The notes under the pieces are model-generated. The model worked only from the letters and a program-made list of their open reading frames with translations, made no database searches and had not been told where the DNA came from. A program made the position numbers and the translations under genes. From assembly GCF_017676365.1 (NCBI RefSeq), contig NZ_JADKMA010000022.1, forward strand, positions 1 to 54,590: DNA of 54,590 nucleotides, written 5' to 3'. Below, in pieces: positions 27,823 to 38,098 of this stretch. This stretch comes from Streptomyces oryzae. Its GTDB lineage: Bacteria > Actinomycetota > Actinomycetes > Streptomycetales > Streptomycetaceae. The first letter of the stretch is position 1, and each line of letters opens with the position of its first letter.

Positions 27823-29733
27823 GTGGCGTTGCTGACCCGCATCAGGGGACCACGCGATCTGGACCAGCTCACCCCGGAGCAGCTGGAGCGGCTGGCAGAG
27901 GAAATCCGCACCTTCCTGGTCGAAGCGGTCTCCAAGACCGGTGGCCATCTGGGCCCGAACCTCGGTGTGGTCGAGCTGACCATCGCCCTGCACCGGGTCT
28001 TCGACTCGCCCAACGACAAGGTGCTCTTCGACACCGGGCACCAGTCCTATGTGCACAAGCTGCTGACCGGACGGCAGGACTTCTCCAAGCTGCGGGCGAA
28101 GGGCGGTCTGTCGGGCTATCCGTCGCGGGCCGAGTCGGCGCACGATGTGATCGAGAACTCGCACGCCTCGACGGTGCTGGGCTGGGCGGACGGTCTGGCG
28201 AAGGCGAACGAGGTGCGGGGCCGGGACGACCATGTGGTGGCGGTCATCGGCGACGGAGCGCTGACGGGCGGGATGGCCTGGGAAGCGCTGAACAACATCG
28301 CGGCGGCCAAGGACCGTCCGCTGGTCATCGTCGTCAACGACAACGAGCGGTCGTACTCGCCGACCATCGGCGGCCTGGCCAACCACCTGGCGACGCTGCG
28401 CACCACCGACGGCTACGAGCGTTTCCTGGCGCGCGGCAAGGACGTGCTCAACCGCACCCCGGTGGTGGGCAAGCCGCTGTACGAGACGTTGCACGGCGCG
28501 AAGAAGGGGCTGAAGGACTTCATCGCGCCGCAGGGGATGTTCGAGGACCTGGGGCTGAAGTACGTCGGCCCGATCGACGGGCACGACATCGCGGCGGTCG
28601 AGTCGGCTCTGCAGCGTGCGAAGCGGTTCGGCGGTCCGGTGCTGGTGCACTGTCTGACCGAGAAGGGGCGCGGCTATCAGCCGGCCCGCCAGGACGAGGC
28701 CGACCAGTTCCATTCCGTCAGCGTGATCCACCCCGAAACCGGACTGCCCGTCAAATCCTCCGGCGCCGACTGGACTTCCGTCTTCAGCGACGAGATGGTC
28801 GAGCTCGGCCGGGAACGTAAGGACATCGTCGCCATCACGGCAGCCATGATGCGGCCCGTCGGACTGCACGCCTTCGCACAGGAGTTCCCTGAGCGCGTCT
28901 ACGACGTGGGCATCGCCGAGCAGCACGGCGCGGTCTCCGCCGCCGGGCTCGCCACCGGGGGGCTGCACCCGGTCTTCGCCGTCTACGCCACCTTCCTCAA
29001 CCGCGCCTTCGACCAGCTGCTGATGGATGTCGCCCTGCACAAGTGCGGCGTCACCTTCGTGCTGGACCGGGCAGGGGTCACCGGCTCGGACGGCGCCTCG
29101 CACAACGGCATGTGGGACATGTCCATCCTCCAGTGTGTGCCGGGCCTGCGGCTGGCCGCGCCCCGCGACGCCGACCAGGTACGCGCGCAGCTGCGCGAGG
29201 CCGTCGAGGTGGACGACGCGCCGACCGTGGTGCGCTACTCCAAGGGCGCCGTCGGCCCGGCCGTCTCCGCGGTGCGCCGGGTGGGCGGCATGGACGTACT
29301 GCGCGAGCCCGCCGACGCCGCCGGGGCCGACGTGCTGGTCGTCTCCGTCGGCGGCCTCGCCCCGCTGTGCCTGGAGATCGCCGACCTGCTCGACAAGCAG
29401 GGGATCACCGCCACCGTGGTGGACCCGCGCTGGGTCAAGCCGGTCGACGAGTCGCTGCCGCCGCTGGCGGAGCAGCACCGCGTTGTCGTCACCGTGGAGG
29501 ACAACTGCCGTGCGGGCGGCGTCGGCTCGGCCGTGGCGCAGGCGCTGCGGGATGCCGGGGTCGATGTGCCGCTGCGGGACTTCGGTATCCCCGAGCGGTT
29601 CCTGGACCATGGGTCGCGTAAGGAGATCATGGCGGAGGTCGGGCTCACCGCGCCGGACATCGCCCGTCAGGTGACGGGGCTCGTCGCGAAGCTGGACGGG
29701 CGCTTCGACGCCGCGGAAGTGGCTCGCGACTGA
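27823..29733 (+). CDS. dxs: 1-deoxy-D-xylulose-5-phosphate synthase
   Basis: 636 aa; condenses pyruvate and glyceraldehyde 3-phosphate using thiamine diphosphate, the first step of the MEP isoprenoid pathway. The GTG at 27823 has an ideal AAGGAGG five bases upstream and gives the family N-terminus ([14 protein letters not shown]). Motifs: FDTGHQSY, the TPP site [23 protein letters not shown], and in the transketolase-like domain [16 protein letters not shown] and [16 protein letters not shown]-terminal domain [10 protein letters not shown] and [10 protein letters not shown]. Length and all motifs are complete. Streptomyces often has two dxs genes; this is the copy beside xylFGH. Confidence 0.96.
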   Translation: MALLTRIRGPRDLDQLTPEQLERLAEEIRTFLVEAVSKTGGHLGPNLGVVELTIALHRVFDSPNDKVLFDTGHQSYVHKLLTGRQDFSKLRAKGGLSGYPSRAESAHDVIENSHASTVLGWADGLAKANEVRGRDDHVVAVIGDGALTGGMAWEALNNIAAAKDRPLVIVVNDNERSYSPTIGGLANHLATLRTTDGYERFLARGKDVLNRTPVVGKPLYETLHGAKKGLKDFIAPQGMFEDLGLKYVGPIDGHDIAAVESALQRAKRFGGPVLVHCLTEKGRGYQPARQDEADQFHSVSVIHPETGLPVKSSGADWTSVFSDEMVELGRERKDIVAITAAMMRPVGLHAFAQEFPERVYDVGIAEQHGAVSAAGLATGGLHPVFAVYATFLNRAFDQLLMDVALHKCGVTFVLDRAGVTGSDGASHNGMWDMSILQCVPGLRLAAPRDADQVRAQLREAVEVDDAPTVVRYSKGAVGPAVSAVRRVGGMDVLREPADAAGADVLVVSVGGLAPLCLEIADLLDKQGITATVVDPRWVKPVDESLPPLAEQHRVVVTVEDNCRAGGVGSAVAQALRDAGVDVPLRDFGIPERFLDHGSRKEIMAEVGLTAPDIARQVTGLVAKLDGRFDAAEVARD

Positions 29734-29849
29734 GCATGGCGGGGTGCCCCCTGTCCCTGGAGCCGGGGAGGGGGTGCCCCTGGCCGTCGTCTGCGGTCTG
29801 CGGGTTGTTTGTGGTTCCTGGGGACACCTCCCGGCCGAAGGCTGGGGGA

Positions 29850-29869
29850 GCAGTTCCCCGCGCCCCTGA
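29850..29869 (+). repeat. dispersed intergenic repeat copy
   Basis: GCAGTTCCCCGCGCCCCTGA, identical to the copy at 23824-23843, in the 185-base gap between dxs and the glycosyltransferase gene, preceded by GGCTGGGGGA as in other copies. Confidence 0.7.
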
Positions 29870-29918
29870 CGGGGTGCCTGGGCGCAGCCCCCATGCGGGG
29901 TGCCGTTAAATTGGGGGG

Positions 29919-31475
29919 ATGCCGTTGTCCCCTGCTGCGGAGCGCGAGAGCGCTGTTGCGCGCGTTGTGGGAGCCCCGGCGGCGAGGCTCGTCGTGGCGC
30001 TGCTGGCCCTGACGGTTCTCACCCGGCTCCCCTCCTTCGCGCGTACCCCCTGGAACCCCGACGAGGGGTACCTGGCCACGCAGGCGCGGCAACTCGCCGA
30101 TGGGGGAGTGCTCTACGACACCGTCGTGGACCGGAAACCCCCCTTCGTGCCGCTGCTCTACCGGGGCGCCTTCGCGCTGTTCGGGGACGACTCGCTGTGG
30201 CCGGTGCGGTTGGCGGCCATCGCCGCCGTCGTGGTGGGTGCTGCGCTGGCCGCCTCCCTCGCGGGGCGCCGCTGGGGTGAGCGGGCGGCGTGGACGGCGG
30301 GGATCTGCTACGTCTTTCTGACGGTCGGGCTCAAGCCGGAGGACACCCAGGCAGCGACGTTCGAGGTCTTCATGCTGCCCTGGACCGTCGCGGCGATGTG
30401 GTACGCCGACCGGGGACGCTGGCTCGGTGCCGGGCTGTCGGTGGCCGGAGCAGTGCTCTCGAAACAGACCGGTGGTGCCGTGTTGCTGCCGGTGCTCTTT
30501 CTGCTGTGGCAGGCCCGCGCGGGCTGGGCGGCCTGGATCCGGACCACTGCCGGAGCAGCGCTCCCAGTGGTGAGCGCTGCTCTCGCTTTCGATCCGGGCC
30601 GCTTCCTGTACTGGATCGCGACCGGGTCGGGCTCGTATCTCTCCGCCGACGGAGCCGGATTCAAGCCGCTGCTGCGCGCGCTCGCGGGCACCGGGCTGCT
30701 GACACTCGCCGCCCTCCCCCTCGTCGCCGCCCTCATCCACGCCGCCCGCTCCCGCAATGCCGCCCGTTCCCGCACCACCGCGCGCTCCCGCAACGCGACC
30801 CGCTCCGCGGTGCAGCGTGCTCCGCTCGACGGCACCGGCGATCTCTGGCTGTGGCTCGCCGCCTCGCTCGGCGCCGCCATGGTCGGGTTCCAGTTCTTCG
30901 GGCACTACTTCCTGCAAATGGTGCCACCCCTCGCCCTGCTGGGCACAGTGGCGCTGCACGAGCTCACCGCGCGGGCCGCCACCATGGCGCTGGCCGCCAC
31001 CGCGTTCCTGGCGTGTGGCTTCATCGGCTGGGGCTTCACCGACAGCCGTGCCGAGGTCGACCATGCGCGCCGGCTGGCCGACACCGTGCGCTCCTACACC
31101 GACCGCAAGGACCGGGTGCTGCTGTGGGGCATGCACCCGGAGGGCTACTGGCTGGCCAAGCGCTCGCCCGCCTCCCGCTATCTGACCGCGGGGTTCCTCA
31201 CCAACTTCAGCGGCGGCCGGGGCGAGGCGCGGGTCGGTGAGCGGTACGCGATGGACGGCGCCTGGCCGCACTTCGAACGCGAGCTGCGGCGCCGCCCGCC
31301 CGAGCTGATCGTCGACGACTCGCGCGGCAAGCGGTACGGCGTGCAGCAGATCCCCACACTGCGCCGCCATCTGGCCCGCCACTACGAGAAGGTGGCCACC
31401 ATCGACGGCTCCTCGTTCTATCTGCGCAACCGCCCGGAGATCCGCTCCTCCCGGGCGAGCGGGGCTCCCCACTGA
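29919..31475 (+). CDS. GT39-like integral membrane glycosyltransferase
   Basis: 518 aa. The N-terminal half resembles GT-C fold dolichyl/polyprenyl-phosphate sugar transferases: after the first helix comes the acidic catalytic-type motif WNPDEGYLATQARQLADGG, then a DRKPPFVPLLY motif and about nine more predicted helices up to residue 370. The last 130 residues are a soluble extracytoplasmic domain (RVLLWGMHPEGYWLAKR, PELIVDDSRG). Likely transfers a sugar from a polyprenyl-phosphate donor to a cell-envelope acceptor, but the substrate is unknown. A low-complexity insert near residue 275 repeats ARSRN (ARSRNAARSRTTARSRNATR) between helices. Confidence 0.7.
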   Translation: MPLSPAAERESAVARVVGAPAARLVVALLALTVLTRLPSFARTPWNPDEGYLATQARQLADGGVLYDTVVDRKPPFVPLLYRGAFALFGDDSLWPVRLAAIAAVVVGAALAASLAGRRWGERAAWTAGICYVFLTVGLKPEDTQAATFEVFMLPWTVAAMWYADRGRWLGAGLSVAGAVLSKQTGGAVLLPVLFLLWQARAGWAAWIRTTAGAALPVVSAALAFDPGRFLYWIATGSGSYLSADGAGFKPLLRALAGTGLLTLAALPLVAALIHAARSRNAARSRTTARSRNATRSAVQRAPLDGTGDLWLWLAASLGAAMVGFQFFGHYFLQMVPPLALLGTVALHELTARAATMALAATAFLACGFIGWGFTDSRAEVDHARRLADTVRSYTDRKDRVLLWGMHPEGYWLAKRSPASRYLTAGFLTNFSGGRGEARVGERYAMDGAWPHFERELRRRPPELIVDDSRGKRYGVQQIPTLRRHLARHYEKVATIDGSSFYLRNRPEIRSSRASGAPH

Positions 31476-31673
31476 CCCTGGGTGGCCTCTGCCCCGCTGA
31501 CCAGGTGTCCTCGCGATTGTTTCCCGGTTGTTGCCGAGTGCTGCCGATTGTCCAGTTGGCGCTCTCTTGCTGATCGTCTGCTGTTTCCCTGCGGAAGTTA
31601 GGTTCGCCGCCCCGCGTGCGTCAGGCCGTCGTACGCGGAGCAACTCGCACGGGGCAGGGAACGGGAGGACAGC

Positions 31674-32192
31674 TTGTCGTTCGAGCAGGAGTGGGCCGGC
31701 CTCAAGGCCGCGTACGCGCCCGAGAGCAAGGCGCACATGCGGCTCGCCGGGGCCGGTCCGCACGGGGGCGGCACCGCGGGCGGCGGTGCCGGACGCGGAG
31801 CGAACGGACAGCCGCGGCTCCATGTGACGGCCCATGTGCTGCGGGGCCGCGCAGGCCACGCCGAGACGGTACGGGGCCAGTTCCTCAAGGCGGACGACGA
31901 GGTCATGAAGGAGACCGGGGAGATCACCGGCACCCTCAAGGGATTCCGTACGGACACCGCGATCGCCACCTTCCAGGAGCGCTGGCGTGACCAGATGTCG
32001 TACGTCAAGCAGCAGTTCACCGGAACGGCCTCCGCGCTGCGCAGCGCAGCGGGCGCCTTCACCTCGGAGGACCACCGGCGCAAGGCGGACATTGACGCGG
32101 CGGCGGGCGGCCATGGCAGGAACGGCGGGAACGGCGGGCACGGCACGGGGGCGAAGCACGGCAGCCACGTACCGGCCGGAGGCAGCCGCTGA
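31674..32192 (+). CDS. WXG100-like small partner protein
   Basis: 172 aa from TTG with GGGAGGA 5 bases upstream. Begins MSFEQEWAGLKAAYAP, a start shared by many Streptomyces WXG-like proteins, followed by a Gly-rich loop and a helical hairpin with a W at FQERWRDQMSYVKQQFTG (about 101-118); the C-terminus is Gly/His-rich. No signal peptide. Overlaps the next gene by one base (TGATG), so both are made together. By family analogy it is an ESX/type VII-associated partner or chaperone for the large protein downstream; no secretion machinery genes are in the window. Confidence 0.6.
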   Translation: MSFEQEWAGLKAAYAPESKAHMRLAGAGPHGGGTAGGGAGRGANGQPRLHVTAHVLRGRAGHAETVRGQFLKADDEVMKETGEITGTLKGFRTDTAIATFQERWRDQMSYVKQQFTGTASALRSAAGAFTSEDHRRKADIDAAAGGHGRNGGNGGHGTGAKHGSHVPAGGSR

Positions 32193-34507
32193 TGACCGGC
32201 AGGCTCAGCTACACCGACGTACGGCACGCCGACCTCACCCCGCTGGACGAGGCCGTGGGCAAGTGGAAGAACGCACCCGGCAAGTTCCAGCAGGTGGCCA
32301 CCAACTTCAACACCGATGTCATCAAGGGCCTGGCGAACTCCGACTGGGAGGGCGAGACGGCCGAGGCGGCGTGGCGCAAGTTCCGCGGGGTCAAGGCGCA
32401 ACTGCTGGCCGCGCAGGAGGAGTCCAGGCGGGTGCACACCGTGCTGTCCGAGGCGCTGGCGAAGTTCCGCGCGGCCCAGAAGGAGCTCAAGACCATCGAG
32501 GACGAGCTCGAAGGGCACAAGCACCTCAAGCTCGACAAGAAGACCGGCACCGTGGAACTGCATCTCACCGACGAGGAGGAGAAGGCCAGGTCCGCGTACC
32601 AGCAGGCGTACAGCGCCGTCATCGCCGGCTACTGGGACCGCACCAGCGCCGCGCTCGACAGCGCCGACCAGGCGGACCAGGACCTCGCCCATGCGCTGAC
32701 CACCGACGTCAACGGCACCGCACGGGGCTTCAACGACCAGGCATACAACGGCCTCAAGGACGCCCGGGAACACGCGGCCCAGGACCTGAGGGAAGCCGTC
32801 CACCTGGCGAAGGCCGAGAACGGCAAGATCTCCTCCGACCAGCTGGAACGCCTCACCACGCTGATCACCCGGCACAGCCGGGACCCGCAGTTCGCCGAGC
32901 AGTTCGCCACCAGGCTCGGTGCCGAGCGCACCCTGAAGCTCTGGTACAACGCCACCCACCCGCACAACATGGACCACCCCGACACGAAGATCGACGACAA
33001 GGCGTGGTGGAAGTCGGCCAAGACGCTCCAGGACTCGCTGAGCACCACGCTCGCCACCGCCTCGCATGTACCCACACCGGCGATGCGGCAATGGCAGCAC
33101 GACATCATCGCGCTGGGCGACAAGCGCCTGGAGAGCAGCGGCGGTACGACGCACCCGTACGGCTTCCAGCTGATGAGCAACCTGATGCACAAGGGCACGT
33201 ACGACAGCCGCTTCCTCAACCGTTACGGCGACCGGCTCGTCGACTGGGACAAGAAGCTCAACACCCACGACAACTACGCCTACTGGGCCAACAGCGCCGA
33301 CACCGACAACCTCAATCCGAATGGCGAACCCGGCGACACCGGACACGACGCGATGGTCGGTTTCCTGGACGCGCTGGGTCACAATCCGGACGCCGCCACC
33401 GATTTCTTCGCGCAGCCGGCCGATGTCAACGGAGTCGTGGACCGGGATTCCGAACTCAACGACCGGCTCAAATATCTGACCAAGGACCGCAACTGGATCT
33501 TCGACGGCGTCACGCAGGGCGGTCCGCGCCGGCTGCCGGGACATGAGGCGCTCGGCCACGCGCTCACCGCCGCCACCACCGGCTACGCCTGGGACGACCC
33601 CCAACTGACCGGGAAGAACCCGGAGCTGTTCGAGCACGGCGGCAACCGGCGCACCGCCGCGACGGCAGGCGTCATGGAGCAGGTCGTGCACGTCTACGGC
33701 GGCTCCGAAGGACCCAAGCTGCTGCACGACCAGCCCGCCATCGCCCCCAGCCTCGGTGCCATGGGCGGCGCCTACGTGGACGACATCAACCGCGCCGTCT
33801 CCGGGGTGGGCGACTCACTGCAGAGCGACGGAGCCTTTCCGCCCGGCTACCGCGGCGCCGCGCAGCTCAGCCGCGACCAGGCCGTGGATTTCCTCAGCGT
33901 GCTGGGCCAGAACGAGACCTCGCACGGCCTCATGAACCAGGCCGAACACCTCTACACCCTCGACAGGTTGGCGCAGCACCCGCCCTCCGAGAGCGACGAG
34001 AGCTGGGCCGCGGGGCGCCGGGTCCTGCTGACCGAGGCCGAAGCGCGGGGGACGCTGGACCACTCGCGGGTCCAGCAGATCGAGGCGCAGTACGCGGCCG
34101 ACAGCGCCGATGCGCAGAAGGCGTTCGCCGCGTCGGCCGACTGGACCCGCGTGGGAATGAGCACCGCCGCACCGGCGCTCGCCAACGGCGTACTGAGCGT
34201 GGTCGGCAAGAGCGGGCCGTGGGGCGTGGTCATTCCGCTGGTCCAGGCGGGCGGGGTGGAATGGGCGAAGCAGTTCCACGACGACGTTGTTTTCGGCGGG
34301 CCCCATGAGCCCGATCCGCCGCAGAACAAGGATCAGTTCTTCGCCCGCGGCGAGCACGATCTCGGCGCCACCGCCGGGAAATACCTGGAGAAGTACGGCA
34401 AGGGCCCCGATGTCACCGGTGACCTCGCCGACGACATCAAGTCCAAGTACCTGGCCATCGGCCCACAGGGCAACGCCTTCGAAGGCCGCGAGCCTTATAC
34501 GAAGTGA
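32192..34507 (+). CDS. large WXG/LXG-like protein, candidate type VII substrate
   Basis: 771 aa. Residues about 1-120 form a predicted helical hairpin with the WXG-like turn NSDWEGETAEAAWRKF followed by a long coiled coil (ESRRVHTVLSEALAKF). The middle (about 230-600) is a mostly helical domain not recognised with confidence, perhaps the DUF6571 type, with DSRFLNRYGDRLVDWDKKL, GHDAMVGFLDALGHNPDAATDFF and HEALGHAL. A short Ala/Gly hydrophobic stretch near 655-690 (APALANGVLSVVGKSGPWGVVIPLV) precedes an acidic tail. No toxin motif is recognised. Translationally coupled to the small partner; convergent with the fatty-acid genes across a shared terminator. Confidence 0.6.
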   Translation: MTGRLSYTDVRHADLTPLDEAVGKWKNAPGKFQQVATNFNTDVIKGLANSDWEGETAEAAWRKFRGVKAQLLAAQEESRRVHTVLSEALAKFRAAQKELKTIEDELEGHKHLKLDKKTGTVELHLTDEEEKARSAYQQAYSAVIAGYWDRTSAALDSADQADQDLAHALTTDVNGTARGFNDQAYNGLKDAREHAAQDLREAVHLAKAENGKISSDQLERLTTLITRHSRDPQFAEQFATRLGAERTLKLWYNATHPHNMDHPDTKIDDKAWWKSAKTLQDSLSTTLATASHVPTPAMRQWQHDIIALGDKRLESSGGTTHPYGFQLMSNLMHKGTYDSRFLNRYGDRLVDWDKKLNTHDNYAYWANSADTDNLNPNGEPGDTGHDAMVGFLDALGHNPDAATDFFAQPADVNGVVDRDSELNDRLKYLTKDRNWIFDGVTQGGPRRLPGHEALGHALTAATTGYAWDDPQLTGKNPELFEHGGNRRTAATAGVMEQVVHVYGGSEGPKLLHDQPAIAPSLGAMGGAYVDDINRAVSGVGDSLQSDGAFPPGYRGAAQLSRDQAVDFLSVLGQNETSHGLMNQAEHLYTLDRLAQHPPSESDESWAAGRRVLLTEAEARGTLDHSRVQQIEAQYAADSADAQKAFAASADWTRVGMSTAAPALANGVLSVVGKSGPWGVVIPLVQAGGVEWAKQFHDDVVFGGPHEPDPPQNKDQFFARGEHDLGATAGKYLEKYGKGPDVTGDLADDIKSKYLAIGPQGNAFEGREPYTK

Positions 34508-34538
34508 CCTGTGCGACCTGACCTGTACGACGTGAAAG

Positions 34539-34608
34539 AGCCGCTGCTCTTCCCTCCCGAATCCGGGGCCGAAACTCAAAAGAATCGGCGAAGGGAAGAG
34601 CAGCGGCT
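34539..34608. terminator. bidirectional terminator between convergent operons
   Basis: AGCCGCTGCTCTTCCCT at 34539-34555 is perfectly complementary to 34592-34608 (17 bp, 36-base loop). It lies between the WXG-like operon (ends 34507, plus) and the FadB-like gene (ends 34636, minus). A second short TCCCGGAA/TTCCGGGA pair follows within 40 bases. Confidence 0.75.
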
Positions 34609-34635
34609 GCTGCCGCATTCCCGGAAGCTACTGCC

Positions 34636-36756
34636 TCATTCCGGGATGCTGGCGAGACCGGGAGCCAGGAAACGGCGGCCGGTCACCCGCTCGCTGACGC
34701 CCTCGCGGTCCAGATAGGGCGTCACGCCGCCGAGGTGGAACGGCCACCCGGCACCGGTGATCAGGCACAGGTCGATGTCCTGGGCCTCGGCCACCACACC
34801 CTCGTCCAGCATGAGGCGGACCTCCTGCGCGATGGCGTCCAACGCTCGATCGCGCACCTCCTCCTCGGTCAGTACCGTGTCGCCGACCTGGAAGAGCTCG
34901 GCGACCTCCGGGTCGAGCTCGGTCGTGCCGGGCAGGTACAGGTTCCGCTTGCCCGCCGCCACGATCCGGCCGAGGTTCTTCGAGGTGCCGAACCGCGCGG
35001 GGAACGCGTTGTGCAGCGTCTCCGCGACATGGTGCGCGACGGCCGGGCCCACCAGCTCCAGCAGCTGGATCGGCGACATGGGCAGCCCCAGCGGCGCCAG
35101 CGCCCGGTCGGCGACCTCGACAGGCGTGCCCTCGTCGATGGAGCGCAGCACCTCGCCGAGGAACCGGGTCAGCACCCGGTTGACGACGAACGCGGGCGCG
35201 TCCTTGACGAGTACGGCCGTCTTCTTCAGCTTCTTGGCGACACCGAACGCGGTGGCCAGCGCGGCGTCGTCGGTCCTCTCGCCCCGCACGATCTCCAGCA
35301 GCGGAAGGATCGACACCGGGTTGAAGAAGTGGAAGCCTACGACCCGCTCGGGGTGCTTGAGCTGAGAGGCCATCTCGCTGACCGACAGCGAGGAGGTGTT
35401 GGTGGCGAGAATGGCGTGCTCCGGCACGGCGGCCTCGACCTCGGCGAACACCTTCTGCTTGACGCCCATCTCCTCGAAGACGGCCTCGATCACGAAGTCG
35501 GCGTCGGCGAACGCGGTGGCCTTGTCCAGGGAGCCGGTCACCAGCGCCTTGAGCCGGTTGGCCTTGTCCTGGTTGACCCGGCCCTTGAGGAGCAGCTTGT
35601 CGATCTCCTCGTGGCAGTAGGCCACCCCCTTGTCGACCCGCTCCTGGTCGATGTCGGTCAGTACGACCGGCACCTCCAGACGGCGGGCGAACAGCAGCCC
35701 GAGCTGCGAGGCCATCAGCCCCGCGCCGACGACACCGACCTTGGTGACCGGACGTGCCAGGTCCTTCGACGGAGCGCCGGCCGGCCGCTTGGCGCGCTTC
35801 TGCACCAGGTTGAAGGCGTAGATGCCGCTGCGCAGTTCGCCGCCCATGATCAGGTCGGCCAGCGCCTGGGTCTCGGCCTCGAAGCCCTTGCGCAGGTCGC
35901 CGTTCTTGGCGGCGGCGATGATGTCGAGGGCGCGGTAGGCGGCCGGTGCCGCGCCGTGCACCTTGCTGTCGGCGATCTGCTTGCCGCGCTCGACGGCCGC
36001 GTCCCACGCCTCGCCGCGGTCGATCTCGGGGCGTACGACCTCGGTCTCGCCCTTGAGGACACCCGCGGTCCAGCGCAGCGACTCCTCCAGGAAGTCGGCG
36101 CCCTCGAACAGGGCGTCGGCGATGCCCAGTTCGTAGACCTGCTTGCCCTTGAGCTGGCGGTTCTGGTTGAGCGAGTTCTCGATGATGACGCTGACCGCGC
36201 GGTCGGCACCGATCAGGTTCGGCAGCAGCGCGCAGCCGCCCCAGCCCGGCACCAGGCCCAGGAAGACCTCGGGCAGCGAGAAGGCGGGCAGCGCGGCCGA
36301 GACGGTGCGGTAGGTGCAGTGCAGCCCCACCTCGACACCGCCGCCCATCGCCGCGCCGTTGTAGTACGCGAACGTCGGTACGGCCAGGTTGGCGAGCCGG
36401 ACGAAGACATCGTGGCCGCCCTTGCCGATGGCGACCGCGTCCTCGTGCCGCTTCAGCAGCTCGACGCCCTTGAGGTCGGCGCCGACGGCGAAGATGAAAG
36501 GCTTGCCGGTCAGCCCGATGCCGACGATCTCGCCGTCCGCCGCCTCCTTCTCCACCTGGTCGATGGCGGCGTTCAGATTGGCCAGCGACTGCGGCCCGAA
36601 GGTGGTGGGCTTGGTGTGGTCCAGCCCGTTGTCCAGCGTGATCAGGGCGAACCTGCCGGCCCCGTACGGCAGGTCGAGGTGGCGTACGTGCGCCTGGGTG
36701 ACGACCTCGTCAGGGAACAGCTCGGCCGCACCCTTCAGCAGCTCAGCGGTGCTCAT
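34636..36756 (-). CDS. fadB: FadB-like 3-hydroxyacyl-CoA dehydrogenase / enoyl-CoA hydratase
   Basis: 706 aa, trifunctional-type beta-oxidation alpha subunit. ATG at 36756 lies 2 bases after the thiolase stop. N-terminal crotonase domain: IGLTGKPFIFAVGADLKG, oxyanion-hole NGAAMGGGVEVGLHCTYR and LPEVFLGLVPGWGG. NAD-binding domain from about residue 338: VGVVGAGLMASQLGLLFARR, ATNTSSLSVSEMA and HFFNPVSILPLLEIV; C-terminal 3HCDH domain. It hydrates enoyl-CoA and oxidises the hydroxyacyl-CoA, and the thiolase encoded upstream cleaves the product. Length is normal (about 700-715). Confidence 0.92.
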   Translation of the reverse strand: MSTAELLKGAAELFPDEVVTQAHVRHLDLPYGAGRFALITLDNGLDHTKPTTFGPQSLANLNAAIDQVEKEAADGEIVGIGLTGKPFIFAVGADLKGVELLKRHEDAVAIGKGGHDVFVRLANLAVPTFAYYNGAAMGGGVEVGLHCTYRTVSAALPAFSLPEVFLGLVPGWGGCALLPNLIGADRAVSVIIENSLNQNRQLKGKQVYELGIADALFEGADFLEESLRWTAGVLKGETEVVRPEIDRGEAWDAAVERGKQIADSKVHGAAPAAYRALDIIAAAKNGDLRKGFEAETQALADLIMGGELRSGIYAFNLVQKRAKRPAGAPSKDLARPVTKVGVVGAGLMASQLGLLFARRLEVPVVLTDIDQERVDKGVAYCHEEIDKLLLKGRVNQDKANRLKALVTGSLDKATAFADADFVIEAVFEEMGVKQKVFAEVEAAVPEHAILATNTSSLSVSEMASQLKHPERVVGFHFFNPVSILPLLEIVRGERTDDAALATAFGVAKKLKKTAVLVKDAPAFVVNRVLTRFLGEVLRSIDEGTPVEVADRALAPLGLPMSPIQLLELVGPAVAHHVAETLHNAFPARFGTSKNLGRIVAAGKRNLYLPGTTELDPEVAELFQVGDTVLTEEEVRDRALDAIAQEVRLMLDEGVVAEAQDIDLCLITGAGWPFHLGGVTPYLDREGVSERVTGRRFLAPGLASIPE

Positions 36757-36758
36757 TC

Positions 36759-37973
36759 TTACTTGCCCTCCCAGTGCGGGTTCTCCCAGATGACGGTCCC
36801 GCCCATGCCGAAGCCGACGCACATGGTGGTCAGGCCGTAGCGGACGTGCGGCTGCTCCTCGAACTGGCGGGCCAGCTGGGTCATCAGCCGTACGCCGGAG
36901 GAGGCCAGCGGGTGACCGAAGGCGATGGCGCCGCCGTACTGGTTGACGCGCGGGTCGTCGTCGGCGATGCCGTAGTGGTCCAGCAGCGCGAGCACCTGGA
37001 CGGCGAACGCCTCGTTGATCTCGAACAGACCGATGTCGTCGATCGAAAGCCCGGCCTTGGCCAGCGCCTTCTCGGTCGCCGGCACCGGGCCGACGCCCAT
37101 CACCTCGGGCTCCACACCGGCGAACGCGTAGGACACCAGCCGCATCTTCACCGGCAGCCCCAGTTCCTGGGCCACGTCCTCGGCGGCGATCAGCGAGGCG
37201 GTGGCGCCGTCGTTGAGCCCTGCGGCGTTGCCCGGCGTGACGCGGCCGTGCGCGCGGAACGGCGTCTTCAGCCCCGCCAGGTTCTCCAGCGTGGTCCCCG
37301 GCCGCATCGGCTCGTCGGCGGTAGCCAGGCCCCACCCTGTCTCCCCGCCCTCGGGGGAGGTGCGGCGGATCGAGATCGGCACCAGATCCGGCTGAATCCT
37401 GTCGTTGGCGTACGCCTTGGCCGCCTTCTCCTGGCTGCGCACCGCGAAGGCGTCGGCCCGCTCCTTGGTCAGATGCGGGAACCGGTCGTGCAGGTTCTCG
37501 GCGGTCATGCCCATGAACATCGCCGACTCGTCGACCAGCTTCTCCGAGACGAAGCGCGGGTTGGGGTCCACACCCTCGCCCATCGGGTGCCGGCCCATGT
37601 GCTCGACGCCGCCGGCCACGACGATGTCGTACGCGCCGAAGGCGATCGAGCCGGAGGTCGTCGTCACGGCCGTCATCGCGCCCGCGCACATCCGGTCGAT
37701 GGAGTAGCCGGGGACGGTCTTCGGCAGCCCCGCGAGGATCCCGGCGGTGCGGCCCAGGGTCAGCCCCTGGTCACCGATCTGGGTGGTCGCCGCGACGGCG
37801 ACCTCGTCGATGCGCTCCGGAGGCAGGTCGGGGTTGCGGCGCAGCAGCTCACGGATGCACTTGACGACCAGGTCGTCGGCGCGGGTCTCGTGATAGATGC
37901 CCTTGGGGCCCGCCTTGCCGAACGGTGTGCGAACGCCGTCGACGAAGACGACGTCCCTTGCGGTACGAGGCAC
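36759..37973 (-). CDS. fadA: acetyl-CoA C-acyltransferase (thiolase)
   Basis: 404 aa. Nucleophile Cys96 in SIDRMCAGAMTA, then GGVEHMGRHPMG, the EINEAFAVQ motif, catalytic His in GGAIAFGHPLASSG, and the second Cys in TMCVGFGMGG. It removes acetyl-CoA from 3-ketoacyl-CoA in the last step of beta-oxidation. First gene of a two-gene operon with the FadB-like subunit (2-base gap), the usual alpha/beta arrangement. All catalytic residues are present. Confidence 0.94.
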   Translation of the reverse strand: MPRTARDVVFVDGVRTPFGKAGPKGIYHETRADDLVVKCIRELLRRNPDLPPERIDEVAVAATTQIGDQGLTLGRTAGILAGLPKTVPGYSIDRMCAGAMTAVTTTSGSIAFGAYDIVVAGGVEHMGRHPMGEGVDPNPRFVSEKLVDESAMFMGMTAENLHDRFPHLTKERADAFAVRSQEKAAKAYANDRIQPDLVPISIRRTSPEGGETGWGLATADEPMRPGTTLENLAGLKTPFRAHGRVTPGNAAGLNDGATASLIAAEDVAQELGLPVKMRLVSYAFAGVEPEVMGVGPVPATEKALAKAGLSIDDIGLFEINEAFAVQVLALLDHYGIADDDPRVNQYGGAIAFGHPLASSGVRLMTQLARQFEEQPHVRYGLTTMCVGFGMGGTVIWENPHWEGK

Positions 37974-38098
37974 TTTGGCTCTCCTCCAGGTGCGGCCAGG
38001 GGTCGGTCGCCCCCCATGCTACTTGCCGGTAACCACCTGGCAAGGGTTGCCCTCGTCACGGCTCGGCACGAGGCCCGGCCTGGGAACCGGTCAGCCCC

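Noticed and set aside
30730..30810. ARSRN repeats in the GT39-like protein considered as a frameshifted segment
   Set aside because: The frame stays open on both sides with helices resuming, so it is a low-complexity linker, not a break.
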